Assembly (NCBI GenBank): GCA_030611105.1
Contig: JAUWQL010000018.1
Coordinates: forward strand, 1 to 39,006
Direction: 5' to 3'
From: Bacteroidales bacterium
Lineage (GTDB): Bacteria; Bacteroidota; Bacteroidia; Bacteroidales; UBA12077
DNA length: 39,006 nt
Shown here: one piece after another, positions 9,743-18,103 of the stretch
Layout of the letters: each line of letters starts with the position of its first letter
How positions within the stretch are numbered: the first letter of the stretch is position 1
The notes under the pieces: generated by a model
Seen by the model: the letters and a program-made list of their open reading frames with translations, nothing else
What the model was told of the DNA's origin: nothing
Database searches by the model: none
Position numbers and translations under genes: made by a program

Positions 9743-10832
9743 ATGATAAGCAGCGAACAATTAAAAGATCTTGAAAAGCGCCAGGAAGCGCTGAGGAGGC
9801 ATCTTTGACATCGAAAATAAATTAATTCGAATAGAAGAAGAAGAAGAAAAAACCCAGGAACCGGACTTTTGGAACGATCCACAAAAAGCAGAAAAACAGT
9901 TAAAACATATTTCAAGATTAAAAGACTGGACCAATTCTTTTAAGGAAATTGAAACACAGGTTGAGGAACTTATTGTTGCTATCGATTTTTTTAAAGAAGG
10001 AGAAATTGAAGAATCTGAAGTTGAGAACCAATATGCTAAAACACTTGACTTAATCGAAAACCTGGAACTTAAAAACATGCTTCGAAACGACGAAGATAGT
10101 TTAGGAGCATATTTACAAATAAATCCAGGTGCCGGGGGAACAGAAAGTCACGATTGGGCAGAAATGCTTATGCGTATGTATATTCGCTGGGGCGAACGAA
10201 ACAATTATAAAGTTAAAGAAGTAAATTATCAAGCTGGCGATACTGCAGGAATAAAGACTGTAACTTTAGAATTTGTTGGTGAATTCGCTTATGGTTATTT
10301 AAAAAGCGAAAACGGCGTTCATCGATTGGTTCGTTTATCTCCATTTGATTCAGCCAACAGGCGACATACATCTTTTGCATCTGTTTTTGTATCTCCGGTT
10401 GTCGACGAAACCATTGAAATTAACATAAATCCTGCTGATATTACATGGGATACATTTCGTTCGAGTGGTGCCGGAGGACAGCATGTAAATAAAGTAGAAA
10501 CAGCTGTGCGACTCAGACATGCCCCTACAGGAATTGTAATTGAAAATCAGGAAACCAGATCTCAATTAAATAATAAAGAAAACGCCTTACGAATGCTTAA
10601 ATCTCAATTATATGAGTTAGAGTTAAGAAAACAAATGGATGAAAGAGCAAAAATTGAGGGCGAAAAGAAAAAAATTGAATGGGGATCTCAAATCAGAAAC
10701 TATGTATTACATCCTTACAAAATAATTAAAGATGTAAGAACAAATTTTGAAGTTGGTAACGTTCAAGATGTACTTGATGGAAATATCGATGGTTTTATAA
10801 AAGCTTATTTAATGGAATTTGGAGGAAAATAA
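9743..10832 (+). CDS. prfB: Peptide chain release factor 2, expressed by programmed +1 frameshift
   Basis: RF2 releases peptides at UGA and UAA. The ORF track shows only 251 residues from 10077, but the real gene starts at ATG 9743. The first 21 codons (MISSEQLKDLEKRQEALRRHL) end at an in-frame TGA at 9806-9808. Skipping T9806 gives GAC and an open frame to 10832. The joined protein (9743-9805 plus 9807-10832) is 362 aa, close to the usual RF2 length. The frameshift window reads aggaggcatctttgac, with an internal Shine-Dalgarno-like AGGAGG three bases before CTT TGA C, as in the classic site. The protein has SPF (about 199-201, the RF2 stop-recognition tripeptide) and the catalytic GGQ (about 244-246). 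Low RF2 would favour frameshifting and so raise RF2, giving autoregulation. Confidence 0.95.
9793..9809 (+). promoter_or_regulatory. prfB: prfB +1 programmed frameshift site
   Basis: The slippery CTT at 9803-9805 is followed by TGA C. AGGAGG lies three bases upstream. The zero frame ends at this TGA, and the +1 frame continues without interruption to the RF2 stop codon. Confidence 0.95.
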
Positions 10833-10859
10833 ATCATATTATAGTAGCCGCAATGCACA

Positions 10860-10893
10860 ATAGTAGAGCCACAATGCATTGTGGTTCTACTAT
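10860..10893. repeat. 34-bp near-perfect palindrome between convergent genes, REP-like
   Basis: The arm atagtagagccacaatg is matched by its reverse complement with one G:T mismatch, and the centre is tgca. A partial direct copy (tagtagccgcaatgca) lies just before it at 10842-10856. It sits between prfB (plus) and the DUF4139 gene (minus). It could act as a bidirectional terminator but has no T run. The form resembles dispersed palindromes common in Bacteroidota genomes. Confidence 0.6.
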
Positions 10894-10902
10894 AAAATAT
10901 AT

Positions 10903-12507
10903 TTACAATTCAATTCTTTTATTTTTTGGATATTTAACAGAATATTTCATTTTGAGTTTCTTTGATTCCCGCGATTTCAAATTAAACTCCCAACTTAATT
11001 TTCCTGATGTTTCATTTAACTTAGCTCCTGATTTTTCTATTTGTTCAACCTCAATTTCTTTATTTGTTGATACAGGAAATTGATCATTAATGATAATAGA
11101 AATATCTGAATTTTTGTTATTTCGAATTTCTATTTCATAACCAAAAGTTTCTTTTTTATTTACTCCTATCACTCTCTGGCTTTCAAAATCTTTTATTTTA
11201 GTTCGTGATACAACAATTGACTCATCACGACCTAAAGAAAGATTTAAGGTATCATTTGTATTCCGGGGATTAATATTTGAATTACCGACATAGGTTCCTT
11301 CAAAAAATATACTTGCGGAGCCGGGCAATAAATTATATTGTTCCCAACCTGTAATCTGTGCTAATAAAAATACAGACTCAACCAATTTTGGAGCAGCATA
11401 GTAAGTATAATCAGCATCTAAACTAAATTTGTTAATTTGAACAGTGTAAGCTTTACCATCCGTAGGAATTGTATAAGGAATATCAATATTGAATTCTACG
11501 CTTGTTTGACTTGTTGTTGTTTCAAATACAACTTCTTCAGCCTCGGTCATAACATCTTCTTCAAAATCCATAATCTCAACCTCATTATACACAGCTTTTG
11601 CCATAGGCATAGATTTCGCACCTCTTATCATATATTGTAAGGGTTCATAAAAACTAATATACCATGGATATATCTCTGGTTTTACTCCACTAATTTGAGG
11701 ATTACCAGTTGAGATGGTTAATTTAACATCTTTCCAATCTTCACCACTCGATTGAAAAACTTTAGCTTTATAATTTAATTGTACAGGATTATTAATATCA
11801 ATTGCCCTTAAATCATATTCCGGTGTCCATCCCGCATTATAAACCACATATTTTAAATCCAATATTGCTTTTGTTTTTTCTTTTGCCAAAACTTTTACAA
11901 CTATTTCAGAAATTGGATTGTTACGTTTCGTTCGTAGTGAATTCAGTTGGTTTTGAATTCTATTTAAACTTTCGTTTATATTAACCAAGCTTTTGCTTAA
12001 CTCCAGTTCCTTTGATTTTATCTCGTTTAACTTAGAATGAAAATAATTCATAGCTTCCTTTAAGGCTGTTACACTTACTCCTGACTGATCTCCTCCTATT
12101 GATTTGTTTGCTAACAATATACCTTCTTCGGCTTTATAAATTTCTATCTTATTTTCAATATCTTTTTTCTTATATTTTAAAAAGTCTAAACTATCCTCCA
12201 GAACTTTTATTTCTTTTGATTGTTTTTGGGATCTCAAATAATTCAACCGATAGTTTACACTTAAAATGGTAAAGTTTCCAAAACCTTTTACCTGTATGCT
12301 TTGCTGATTAATATTTCTTGGTAAATCCGTAATCAAAAGATCTGTTACGCCCGTATTAATAAATACCGAACCAGATTTATAAACTTGTGCTCCTTTCTGA
12401 AATACAGTTACCTCTTTTATTTTAGAAGGAACTTTTATTTCATTTTCAGAAGAAAAAATAGTATTAAATGATAAAAATAAACTGATTAACAAGATTAGCT
12501 TTTTCAT
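10903..12507 (-). CDS. DUF4139 domain protein (mucoidy inhibitor MuiA-like)
   Basis: The 534-aa protein has a cleavable signal peptide (about 1-19). The N-terminal DUF4140-like segment includes KIKEVTVFQKGAQVYKSG. A long coiled-coil helical region follows (about 95-205, rich in K, E and L). The DUF4139 beta-rich domain begins near VVYNAGWTPEYDLRAID and runs to the C-terminus (YEIEIRNNKNSDI). The family is widespread and exported, with no established biochemical role; the MuiA name comes from a mucoidy phenotype in one organism. It stands alone, convergent with prfB and divergent from the M28 peptidase gene. Confidence 0.85.
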   Translation of the reverse strand: MKKLILLISLFLSFNTIFSSENEIKVPSKIKEVTVFQKGAQVYKSGSVFINTGVTDLLITDLPRNINQQSIQVKGFGNFTILSVNYRLNYLRSQKQSKEIKVLEDSLDFLKYKKKDIENKIEIYKAEEGILLANKSIGGDQSGVSVTALKEAMNYFHSKLNEIKSKELELSKSLVNINESLNRIQNQLNSLRTKRNNPISEIVVKVLAKEKTKAILDLKYVVYNAGWTPEYDLRAIDINNPVQLNYKAKVFQSSGEDWKDVKLTISTGNPQISGVKPEIYPWYISFYEPLQYMIRGAKSMPMAKAVYNEVEIMDFEEDVMTEAEEVVFETTTSQTSVEFNIDIPYTIPTDGKAYTVQINKFSLDADYTYYAAPKLVESVFLLAQITGWEQYNLLPGSASIFFEGTYVGNSNINPRNTNDTLNLSLGRDESIVVSRTKIKDFESQRVIGVNKKETFGYEIEIRNNKNSDISIIINDQFPVSTNKEIEVEQIEKSGAKLNETSGKLSWEFNLKSRESKKLKMKYSVKYPKNKRIEL

Positions 12508-12646
12508 GATTATTAATTAAAGGTTTAAGAAAATAAATATACAAAATATCTGTTTATATAATTTATATATTGATGAATTATTCAGTACTTTCGAAAGCTC
12601 TTTTTAAATACGATTGATCACATCATTTTATTATAATAATACGAAA

Positions 12647-14290
12647 ATGAAAAAGCATTTCTTTATCTCATTCTTATTCATAATATCAATATTATTTTCT
12701 TCTTGCTCCGATTTCAAAAAAGCTGAATCGACCATTAATGAAGAAGATATGACTCGAATTGTAACGGAATTTGCCTCTGATGATTTCCAGGGAAGAAAAC
12801 CTTTTACTATTGGAGAAGAAAAAGCGGTTGCATTTTTGGTAAAAGAGTACAAAAAAATTGGTCTTGAACCTTCAAATAATGGAAGCTATATTCAGGAAGT
12901 ACCAATGGTTGAAGTAACAGACATTCCTGATAAAAGAATGAAAATAAGTATGTGGAATGCAACAATAGAATTAAATTATAAAGATGATTTTGTTGCTTTT
13001 TCAAAACATTTAGTTGATAAAATATCAGTAAGAAACTCGGATATGGTTTTTGCCGGATATGGAATTGTAGCTCCGGAATATAACTGGAATGATTATGAAG
13101 GAATAAATGTAAAAGGAAAAATCGTGGTTGTTTTGGTTAACGATCCAGGATTTGGAACAGATAATAAAGATTTCTTTAAAGGTAACGAAATGACTTATTA
13201 TGGTCGTTGGACATATAAATATGAAGAAGCAGCACGACAAGGTGCCAAAGGAATATTAATAATTCATGAATCAGAACCAGCAGGTTATCCATGGAGTGTT
13301 GTTCTGAATGGAGCAACAATTCCCAAATTATATTTACAAGCTGAAGATAATTATATGTCGATGTGCGCTATTGAAGGATGGCTAACTTTTAATGCTGCAA
13401 AAGAATTATTCTCTTTAGCCAGATTAGATTTAATGGAGCTAAAAGAAAAAGCTAAAAATCCAGACTTCAAAGCTTTTCGAATGAGATCACGATTGAGTTT
13501 AAATATTAAAAGCAGTCATAGATTTGCAACATCGAAAAATGTTATTGGTGTTCTACCCGGAAAAGAAAGACCGGATGAAGTAATAATTTATTCTGCTCAT
13601 TGGGATCATTTAGGAATTGGGAGGCCTTTAAATGGTGATTCAATTTATAACGGAGCTGTTGATAATGGAACATCAATAGCCTGGATGCTCGAAATTGCCG
13701 AAGCTTTTGCTAACCTTAGAAAAGGTAATGCCCGAACAATCATGTTTTTAGCTCCTACAGCAGAAGAACAAGGATTGCTGGGTTCAGATTATTATGCAAC
13801 TCATCCTCTTTATCCTTTAAATAAAACAGTTGCAAATATTAATAACGATTTAATGTTGCCTTATGGCCCTTACAAGGATATTATGATAACCGGTTACGGA
13901 CAATCGGAACTGGAAGATTATGTGGAAAAGTTTGCCAAAGATTACGATAGATATGTTCTTCCTGATCCAAATCCGCATACCGGAATGTATTACAGGGCCG
14001 ATCATTTTAGTTTTGCCAGGGTTGGTGTTCCTGCATTATTTGCCAGAGGCAATTGCGACAATAGAGAATTTGGGAAAGAATGGGCATTAAAAAAAGAAAA
14101 AGACTGGATAAACAATAATTACCATAAACCAACCGATCAATACAATCCTGACACATGGACCTTTACCGGAATTGTTGATGATGCCAAAATATCTTTCCGA
14201 ATTGGATATGAACTAAGTAATGAAATAACTTTTCCTAAGTGGAAAGAAGGATCAGAATTTAAGGAAATCAGGGAAAAACAAATGGAATAA
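12647..14290 (+). CDS. M28-family metallopeptidase, lipoprotein
   Basis: The track starts this frame at a TTG (12614). The ATG at 12647 is better because it begins directly with a lipoprotein signal (MKKHFFISF..., FSSCSDF), leaving 547 aa. The fold order is an N-terminal M28 part, a PA-domain insertion (about 130-290), then the zinc centre. Ligand motifs are SAHWDHLG (His), GAVDNGTS (bridging Asp), AEEQGLLGSDYY (catalytic and ligand Glu), NINNDLM (Asp) and YRADHFSFA (His). All expected ligands are present, so an active di-zinc aminopeptidase is likely. It would sit on the envelope and trim peptides. A possible -7 element TACTTTCG is at 12586-12593. Confidence 0.9.
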   Translation: MKKHFFISFLFIISILFSSCSDFKKAESTINEEDMTRIVTEFASDDFQGRKPFTIGEEKAVAFLVKEYKKIGLEPSNNGSYIQEVPMVEVTDIPDKRMKISMWNATIELNYKDDFVAFSKHLVDKISVRNSDMVFAGYGIVAPEYNWNDYEGINVKGKIVVVLVNDPGFGTDNKDFFKGNEMTYYGRWTYKYEEAARQGAKGILIIHESEPAGYPWSVVLNGATIPKLYLQAEDNYMSMCAIEGWLTFNAAKELFSLARLDLMELKEKAKNPDFKAFRMRSRLSLNIKSSHRFATSKNVIGVLPGKERPDEVIIYSAHWDHLGIGRPLNGDSIYNGAVDNGTSIAWMLEIAEAFANLRKGNARTIMFLAPTAEEQGLLGSDYYATHPLYPLNKTVANINNDLMLPYGPYKDIMITGYGQSELEDYVEKFAKDYDRYVLPDPNPHTGMYYRADHFSFARVGVPALFARGNCDNREFGKEWALKKEKDWINNNYHKPTDQYNPDTWTFTGIVDDAKISFRIGYELSNEITFPKWKEGSEFKEIREKQME

Positions 14291-14350
14291 AAAATAAATA
14301 GCTTATTTATAAACTAAATTTCAAGAAATATTTACTAATTCTGATATTTA

Positions 14351-14476
14351 CTATCCATTAATTTCTGTCTGTTCAACCTCAACCTGTCCATAAGTTGGAC
14401 AATCCTTGCTTTTGCAAGAACTTAAAATTACAAGAACAAAAAATGATAATAAAACTGCTACAATAATCTTTTTCAT
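14351..14476 (-). CDS. Small 41-aa lipoprotein, not in the ORF track
   Basis: ATG at 14476 opens a 41-codon frame ending in TAG at 14351-14353. The product begins MKKIIVAVLLSFFVLVILSSC, a textbook lipoprotein signal with lipobox. The mature part is only about 21 residues (CKSKDCPTYGQVEVEQTEING). A promoter in the right place (14524-14554) supports it as a real gene. Function is unknown; it would be a very small anchored peptide. Confidence 0.7.
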   Translation of the reverse strand: MKKIIVAVLLSFFVLVILSSCKSKDCPTYGQVEVEQTEING

Positions 14477-14523
14477 AATGGTTTAATTATTATTTAAATA
14501 ATGGTATAGTGTTAACTCAAATT

Positions 14524-14554
14524 CAAATATAGTGATCAAATCTATAAAAAGAAA
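14524..14554 (-). promoter_or_regulatory. Promoter of the 41-aa lipoprotein gene
   Basis: On the minus strand, TTTC (14551-14554) and TATATTTG (14524-14531) are 19 nt apart. The -7 matches TAnnTTTG fully and the -33 matches three of four bases. The start codon is 48 nt downstream. Confidence 0.6.
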
Positions 14555-14614
14555 ATAAAAACGTTTTGTTTTATTCCAAGCATATTATTAATTAAAAATA
14601 TTTATTTTTATTAT

Positions 14615-14644
14615 ATTTGACATATATTGACAAGTCAATCTTTG
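14615..14644 (+). promoter_or_regulatory. Promoter with operator-like repeats upstream of the XRE gene
   Basis: Two TTGAC copies start 10 bp apart (14617 and 14627), and the second forms the inverted repeat ATTGACAAGTCAAT. They overlap a TTTG (14616-14619) and an imperfect -7 AATCTTTG (14637-14644). The ATG follows four bases after the -7, so a transcript would be leaderless or nearly so. This layout resembles autoregulated controller genes of restriction-modification systems. The repeats are visible; the regulator binding here is inferred. Confidence 0.5.
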
Positions 14645-14648
14645 TACA

Positions 14649-14939
14649 ATGAATTCGTTAGGAGAAAAAATAAGGGCGCTTAGAGAATCCCAGAACTTAT
14701 TACTTAGGCAAGTTGCAGCTTACCTCGAAATCGACACAGCACTAATCAGTAAAATGGAGAGAGGAGAAAGACGGCTGACAAGAGAACAAGTAATAAAGCT
14801 TGCTATTTATTACAAGGTATCAGACGAAGAATTATTAACCTTGTGGCTTAGCGACAAAGTGCTTGACACAGTTAAAAACGACCCTTTTGCAATGCAAGGT
14901 TTAAATAAGGCAAAAAATATTTTAACAAGTTTACTATGA
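14649..14939 (+). CDS. XRE-family helix-turn-helix regulator (controller-like)
   Basis: The 96-aa protein has a single HTH domain at about residues 5-60: IRALRESQNLLLRQVAAYLE, then DTALISKMERGERRLT as the recognition region. The C-terminal 35 residues are helical with no known domain. Size and position just before a DNA methylase match controller (C) proteins of restriction-modification systems, which time methylase and nuclease expression. The upstream region has matching direct and inverted repeats. Its stop overlaps an ATG (ATGA) of a 13-codon mini-frame that runs into the methylase start. Confidence 0.85.
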   Translation: MNSLGEKIRALRESQNLLLRQVAAYLEIDTALISKMERGERRLTREQVIKLAIYYKVSDEELLTLWLSDKVLDTVKNDPFAMQGLNKAKNILTSLL

Positions 14940-14977
14940 AAAAAGAAACCTTTCAAACTGAGCAGAATGGGAAATAA
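14936..14977 (+). other. 13-codon mini-ORF linking the XRE stop and methylase start
   Basis: ATG at 14936 overlaps the XRE stop codon (ATGA) and reads MKKETFQTEQNGK, ending at TAA 14975-14977. That is 11 nt inside the methylase frame, which starts at ATG 14967. It could couple translation of the two genes, or be chance. Confidence 0.3.
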
Positions 14978-15887
14978 AATTGCAAAACCATTTTTAAAAT
15001 GGGCTGGTGGTAAAACTCAATTAATAAATAAGATTGGAAAATCACTACCAAACGAAATAACTAAATCAAAATTCACATACATCGAGCCTTTTGTGGGTAG
15101 CGGGGCAGTTTTATTTTGGATGCTAAACAAGTTTCCGAACTTAGAGAAAGCTGTTATAAACGATATAAATAAAGATTTGATCAATACTTATAACATCATT
15201 GCTTCCCAACCAAAAGAACTAATTTCAATTCTACAAATTCTACAAAATGAGTTCCACTCTTTAGAGAGCAAACAAGAAGAAAAAAAAGATTATTACTACA
15301 AAAAAAGAGAACTGTACAACGCAAGAAAAGAAGAAAAAAACAGTCAAGCCGCTTTATTTATCTTTCTAAATCGCACTTGTTTTAATGGTCTTTATCGAGT
15401 AAATAAAAGTAATAAATATAATGTACCAATGGGTAGCTATAAAAAGCCGACGATATGTGACAAGAAAAATATTATAGCAGTCAACAATGCTTTACAAAAG
15501 GTTGAGATTCTTTGCGGTGACTACGAAGCAACATTGGATAAAGCAACAACTAATTCATTCTTCTATTTCGATCCACCTTACAAACCATTAAGCGAAACAT
15601 CGAACTTTAACTCATATGCAAAAGACGAATTTAATGATGATGAACAAATTAGATTAAGAAATTTTTGTTCTAAACTTGAAAAGCAAAGACACAAATGGAT
15701 GCTAAGTAATTCCGATGTCAAAGGAAAAAATCCTAACGATAATTTCTTTGATGAAATTTATTCTGAATTTTCTATTGCCCGAGTAAAAGCTAAAAGAAGC
15801 ATAAATGCTAATCCGGAAAAAAGAGGAGAATTAAACGAACTATTAATTACAAACTACAACTATGAACAAGCCTTACAATCTACTTAA
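14967..15887 (+). CDS. DNA adenine N6-methyltransferase, D12/Dam class
   Basis: The 306-aa protein is a group-alpha adenine methylase. KWAGGK (11-16) and the SAM-binding PFVGSGAVLF (41-50) open the protein. NRTCFNGLYRVN is a conserved D12 segment, and the catalytic DPPY is at 202-205. KRSINANPEKRGELNELLITNY matches the family's C-terminal end. Related enzymes (Dam, M.DpnII) usually modify the adenine of GATC; that specificity is inferred. No recognisable restriction endonuclease is adjacent, so it is either an orphan methylase or partnered by the unrecognised 162-aa gene that follows. It starts 27 nt after the XRE stop. Confidence 0.93.
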   Translation: MGNKIAKPFLKWAGGKTQLINKIGKSLPNEITKSKFTYIEPFVGSGAVLFWMLNKFPNLEKAVINDINKDLINTYNIIASQPKELISILQILQNEFHSLESKQEEKKDYYYKKRELYNARKEEKNSQAALFIFLNRTCFNGLYRVNKSNKYNVPMGSYKKPTICDKKNIIAVNNALQKVEILCGDYEATLDKATTNSFFYFDPPYKPLSETSNFNSYAKDEFNDDEQIRLRNFCSKLEKQRHKWMLSNSDVKGKNPNDNFFDEIYSEFSIARVKAKRSINANPEKRGELNELLITNYNYEQALQST

Positions 15888-15952
15888 TCTTAAAAATGAA
15901 AATTAACTTTTCCATAAAATATCGCAAAGCTTTAAAATATAAATAAAAAACG

Positions 15953-16441
15953 ATGGCGAGACTTATAAAAAATCTCAAAAACGACAGACAAGTAATTTTT
16001 GATACCGGAAAATTTGACGACTGGTGTGTATATGTAGTTGAAAGTAATGGAGCGAAAAAAGCACCTTTTGATGTAGAATACTTTGTTGACCTAAAGAATA
16101 TTTCAGAACATTACGAGGAAGATAAAGTCTATAATGATTTTGTTGAAATTTATAATAAAACGAGCAAAAGCATCGACCAAAATATTTTAAGTTTGATAGA
16201 CAGATTGGTTTCGATTTACAAGGAAGAACACCAAGTATTAATTGAACAATGGTTTTCAGTAATATATGCAGGAATGATTGCAGAAGAAAACAAAGCAAAT
16301 GCAATTCTTAAAAAAAGAGTAAAGCGTTTAGGTATACACCAGGTATTAATGTTAGGTATTCCTCCAACTGTTGCAGCGAATTTTAGCAAAGGAAAAAAAT
16401 GGCGTGACCTTGATGCAATAATGAAACCATACGGTTTTTAA
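15953..16441 (+). CDS. Unrecognised 162-aa protein linked to the Dam-type methylase
   Basis: I do not recognise this protein. It begins MARLIKNLKNDRQVIFDTGKFDDW and ends with a helical, basic part (EENKANAILKKRVKRLGIHQ, then FSKGKKWRDLDAIMKPYGF). There is no signal peptide or membrane segment, so it is probably cytoplasmic. I see no clear PD-(D/E)XK, HNH or GIY-YIG nuclease motif. It lies 65 bp after the methylase on the same strand and could be a diverged nuclease, a methylase partner or an unrelated cargo gene. The composition is like that of its neighbours. Confidence 0.75.
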   Translation: MARLIKNLKNDRQVIFDTGKFDDWCVYVVESNGAKKAPFDVEYFVDLKNISEHYEEDKVYNDFVEIYNKTSKSIDQNILSLIDRLVSIYKEEHQVLIEQWFSVIYAGMIAEENKANAILKKRVKRLGIHQVLMLGIPPTVAANFSKGKKWRDLDAIMKPYGF

Positions 16442-16750
16442 ATAAAGCCTTTTTTAACTCAAATGATAGTATTTTATGTCCTCTTCACGGATACACTCCT
16501 CTAAATTAACTGAAAAATGAACACAAACCGACAACGTGTTCATTAATTTATAATTATTTGAACATAGCATTGGTTTTTATCAAAAAATGAAAAAAACTAC
16601 GTACAACTTCACAAAAAATATTTTAAACGATACTATGCAGGGAAACCAACTAAAAAATATAAAAAACTGAAAGTATTCCATTTAATGAAATAGAAAAATT
16701 ATACATTAAATAATGTCAAAAGACATTAAATTTAATACCTTAGCAGTATT
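16442..16750. other. Intergenic stretch with one hairpin and a possible promoter
   Basis: No coding frame is convincing here. A 9-bp perfect stem (aatgaacac/gtgttcatt, 16516-16544) with an 11-nt loop lies after the 162-aa gene and could be a weak terminator or a dispersed repeat fragment. Near the end, TAATGTC and GACATTA (16711-16728) form a 7-bp inverted repeat. An imperfect -7 element TACCTTAG (16736-16743) follows, seven bases before the next start codon. Confidence 0.4.
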
Positions 16751-17308
16751 ATGAGAAAAAAGAAAAAATATTTAATCGTTGCTTTGTTTATGTTTATTGG
16801 TGTTGTATCGTATTCCCAAGTTAATTTTAAATGGGATGTAATAATTGATTCATTAGCTGATAATAAAGATGATTTGTATTCAAAAACAAAGCTCTTTATT
16901 AGTGAAAATTGGAACTCTGCACAAGATGTAATTCAAAATGATGATAAAGATGCAGGTGTTATTTTAATAAAAGGAACTCTGCAAAAAGAACGGAATTACG
17001 CAACAATGACATCATGGAAACAATTTTGGACATTTTCATACACAATAAAATTCTTTATGAAAGATACTAAATGCAGGATTGTAATTGAAAGTGTTAACTG
17101 TCAGTCAGCAAGGGATGATGATTATAACAAACGTCCTATTATGCCTATTGCGGATTTTTACCCAAGTTCAAAAGGGAAAACAATAACAGGATTAACAAAA
17201 GAAAAATATTTTGAATTAATGAGATCATTAAAAAGCGACTTGCAATCAATTGTTGATTCCTATTCCATCTATGTCAAAAACCCAATTGTGGAAAATAATG
17301 AATGGTAA
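16751..17308 (+). CDS. DUF4468-like exported protein (TBP-like fold)
   Basis: The 185-aa product has a signal peptide (residues about 6-22, ending VVSYSQ). The segment LYSKTKLFISENWNSAQDVI followed by DDKDAGVILIKGTL is the characteristic pattern of DUF4468, a Bacteroidota family predicted to have a TBP-like fold. A strand-rich middle (FSYTIKFFMKDTKCRIVIES) fits that fold. The biochemical role of the family is not known. The gene sits alone in the accessory stretch before the tRNA, with a possible near-leaderless promoter and a 7-bp inverted repeat upstream. Confidence 0.7.
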   Translation: MRKKKKYLIVALFMFIGVVSYSQVNFKWDVIIDSLADNKDDLYSKTKLFISENWNSAQDVIQNDDKDAGVILIKGTLQKERNYATMTSWKQFWTFSYTIKFFMKDTKCRIVIESVNCQSARDDDYNKRPIMPIADFYPSSKGKTITGLTKEKYFELMRSLKSDLQSIVDSYSIYVKNPIVENNEW

Positions 17309-17430
17309 TTTGGACTTTCCTAGTAATCAGAACAAAGAAGCATCTTATAATTGGTAATCTTTTAATTTTGTCTTAACTTGTATTAAAAGTTTTCATCTTT
17401 AAGGATTTAGGTTATTTTAAATTTTATGCT

Positions 17431-18093
17431 ATGATTTTTTTTAGAAAAAGAAGAAAGGAAAAAGCTAATGATTCAAATGACAACTATTTTGAAGAATTAG
17501 AAAAAAAGGAAAACACTTTATTTAATAAGCCAATTGATGAAGTTAGAGTTCCTGAAATTATATTAAGATACAGAAAGGAATATAATGGTCAAAAGTTGAA
17601 AGTGTTAAAGGATTTGTATTTTGATACTATAAACAAACAGAATAATACTGATCGTCTAAAAGCTACATCAGAGTACATTCAATATAGTACATTAGCTTTA
17701 AGTCTTACAGAACCGCTAATTGAACATGAAAAATTAAATCGTGGATATCGTGGGTTCAATTTATCATTACCTGCTTTGAACTTTACTCCTGATTATTTTG
17801 CTTTAAATGGAATTAAAGGACAACTAGCAAATATAAAAGACATTCTATATTTTTTTGCTGAACTTAAATCAGACAGGTGGATTATTGATAGAGCTTATGT
17901 TATTTTGGAAACAAGATCAAAAGTGTTTGAATACATTAAGAGAAATAATAGTATAACTAACAAGGAGTTTGAAGAAACTTTTAAGGAAGAATTTAAAATA
18001 ATTAGTTATTCAATTTTGTCCAGTCTTGAAGATTATGGTTTTTTAAAATCAGAAAAAAGAAAAGGAAGATTTAAATTATATGAACTAGCTTAA
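17431..18093 (+). CDS. Unknown 220-aa protein with a C-terminal winged-helix-like segment
   Basis: I do not recognise the family. The first 50 residues are highly charged (RKRRKEKANDSN). The centre (about 60-150) is helical. Residues about 160-220 look like a winged-helix unit: SKVFEYIKRNNSITNKEFEE, then ISYSILSSLEDYGFLKSEKR. Such units usually bind DNA or mediate contacts, but this is only a pattern reading. No signal peptide or membrane segment. It is next to palindromic repeats and tRNA-Ala, at the edge of the accessory stretch. Confidence 0.6.
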   Translation: MIFFRKRRKEKANDSNDNYFEELEKKENTLFNKPIDEVRVPEIILRYRKEYNGQKLKVLKDLYFDTINKQNNTDRLKATSEYIQYSTLALSLTEPLIEHEKLNRGYRGFNLSLPALNFTPDYFALNGIKGQLANIKDILYFFAELKSDRWIIDRAYVILETRSKVFEYIKRNNSITNKEFEETFKEEFKIISYSILSSLEDYGFLKSEKRKGRFKLYELA

Positions 18094-18103
18094 GATGGGA
18101 AGA

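Noticed and set aside
10853-11083. 76-aa plus-strand ORF after prfB
   Set aside because: It begins inside the palindrome and overlaps the DUF4139 gene on the other strand; composition is that of a shadow frame.
14291-14312. ATAAATA...TATTTAT hairpin after the M28 gene as a terminator
   Set aside because: The stem is all A/T apart from the loop and no T run follows.
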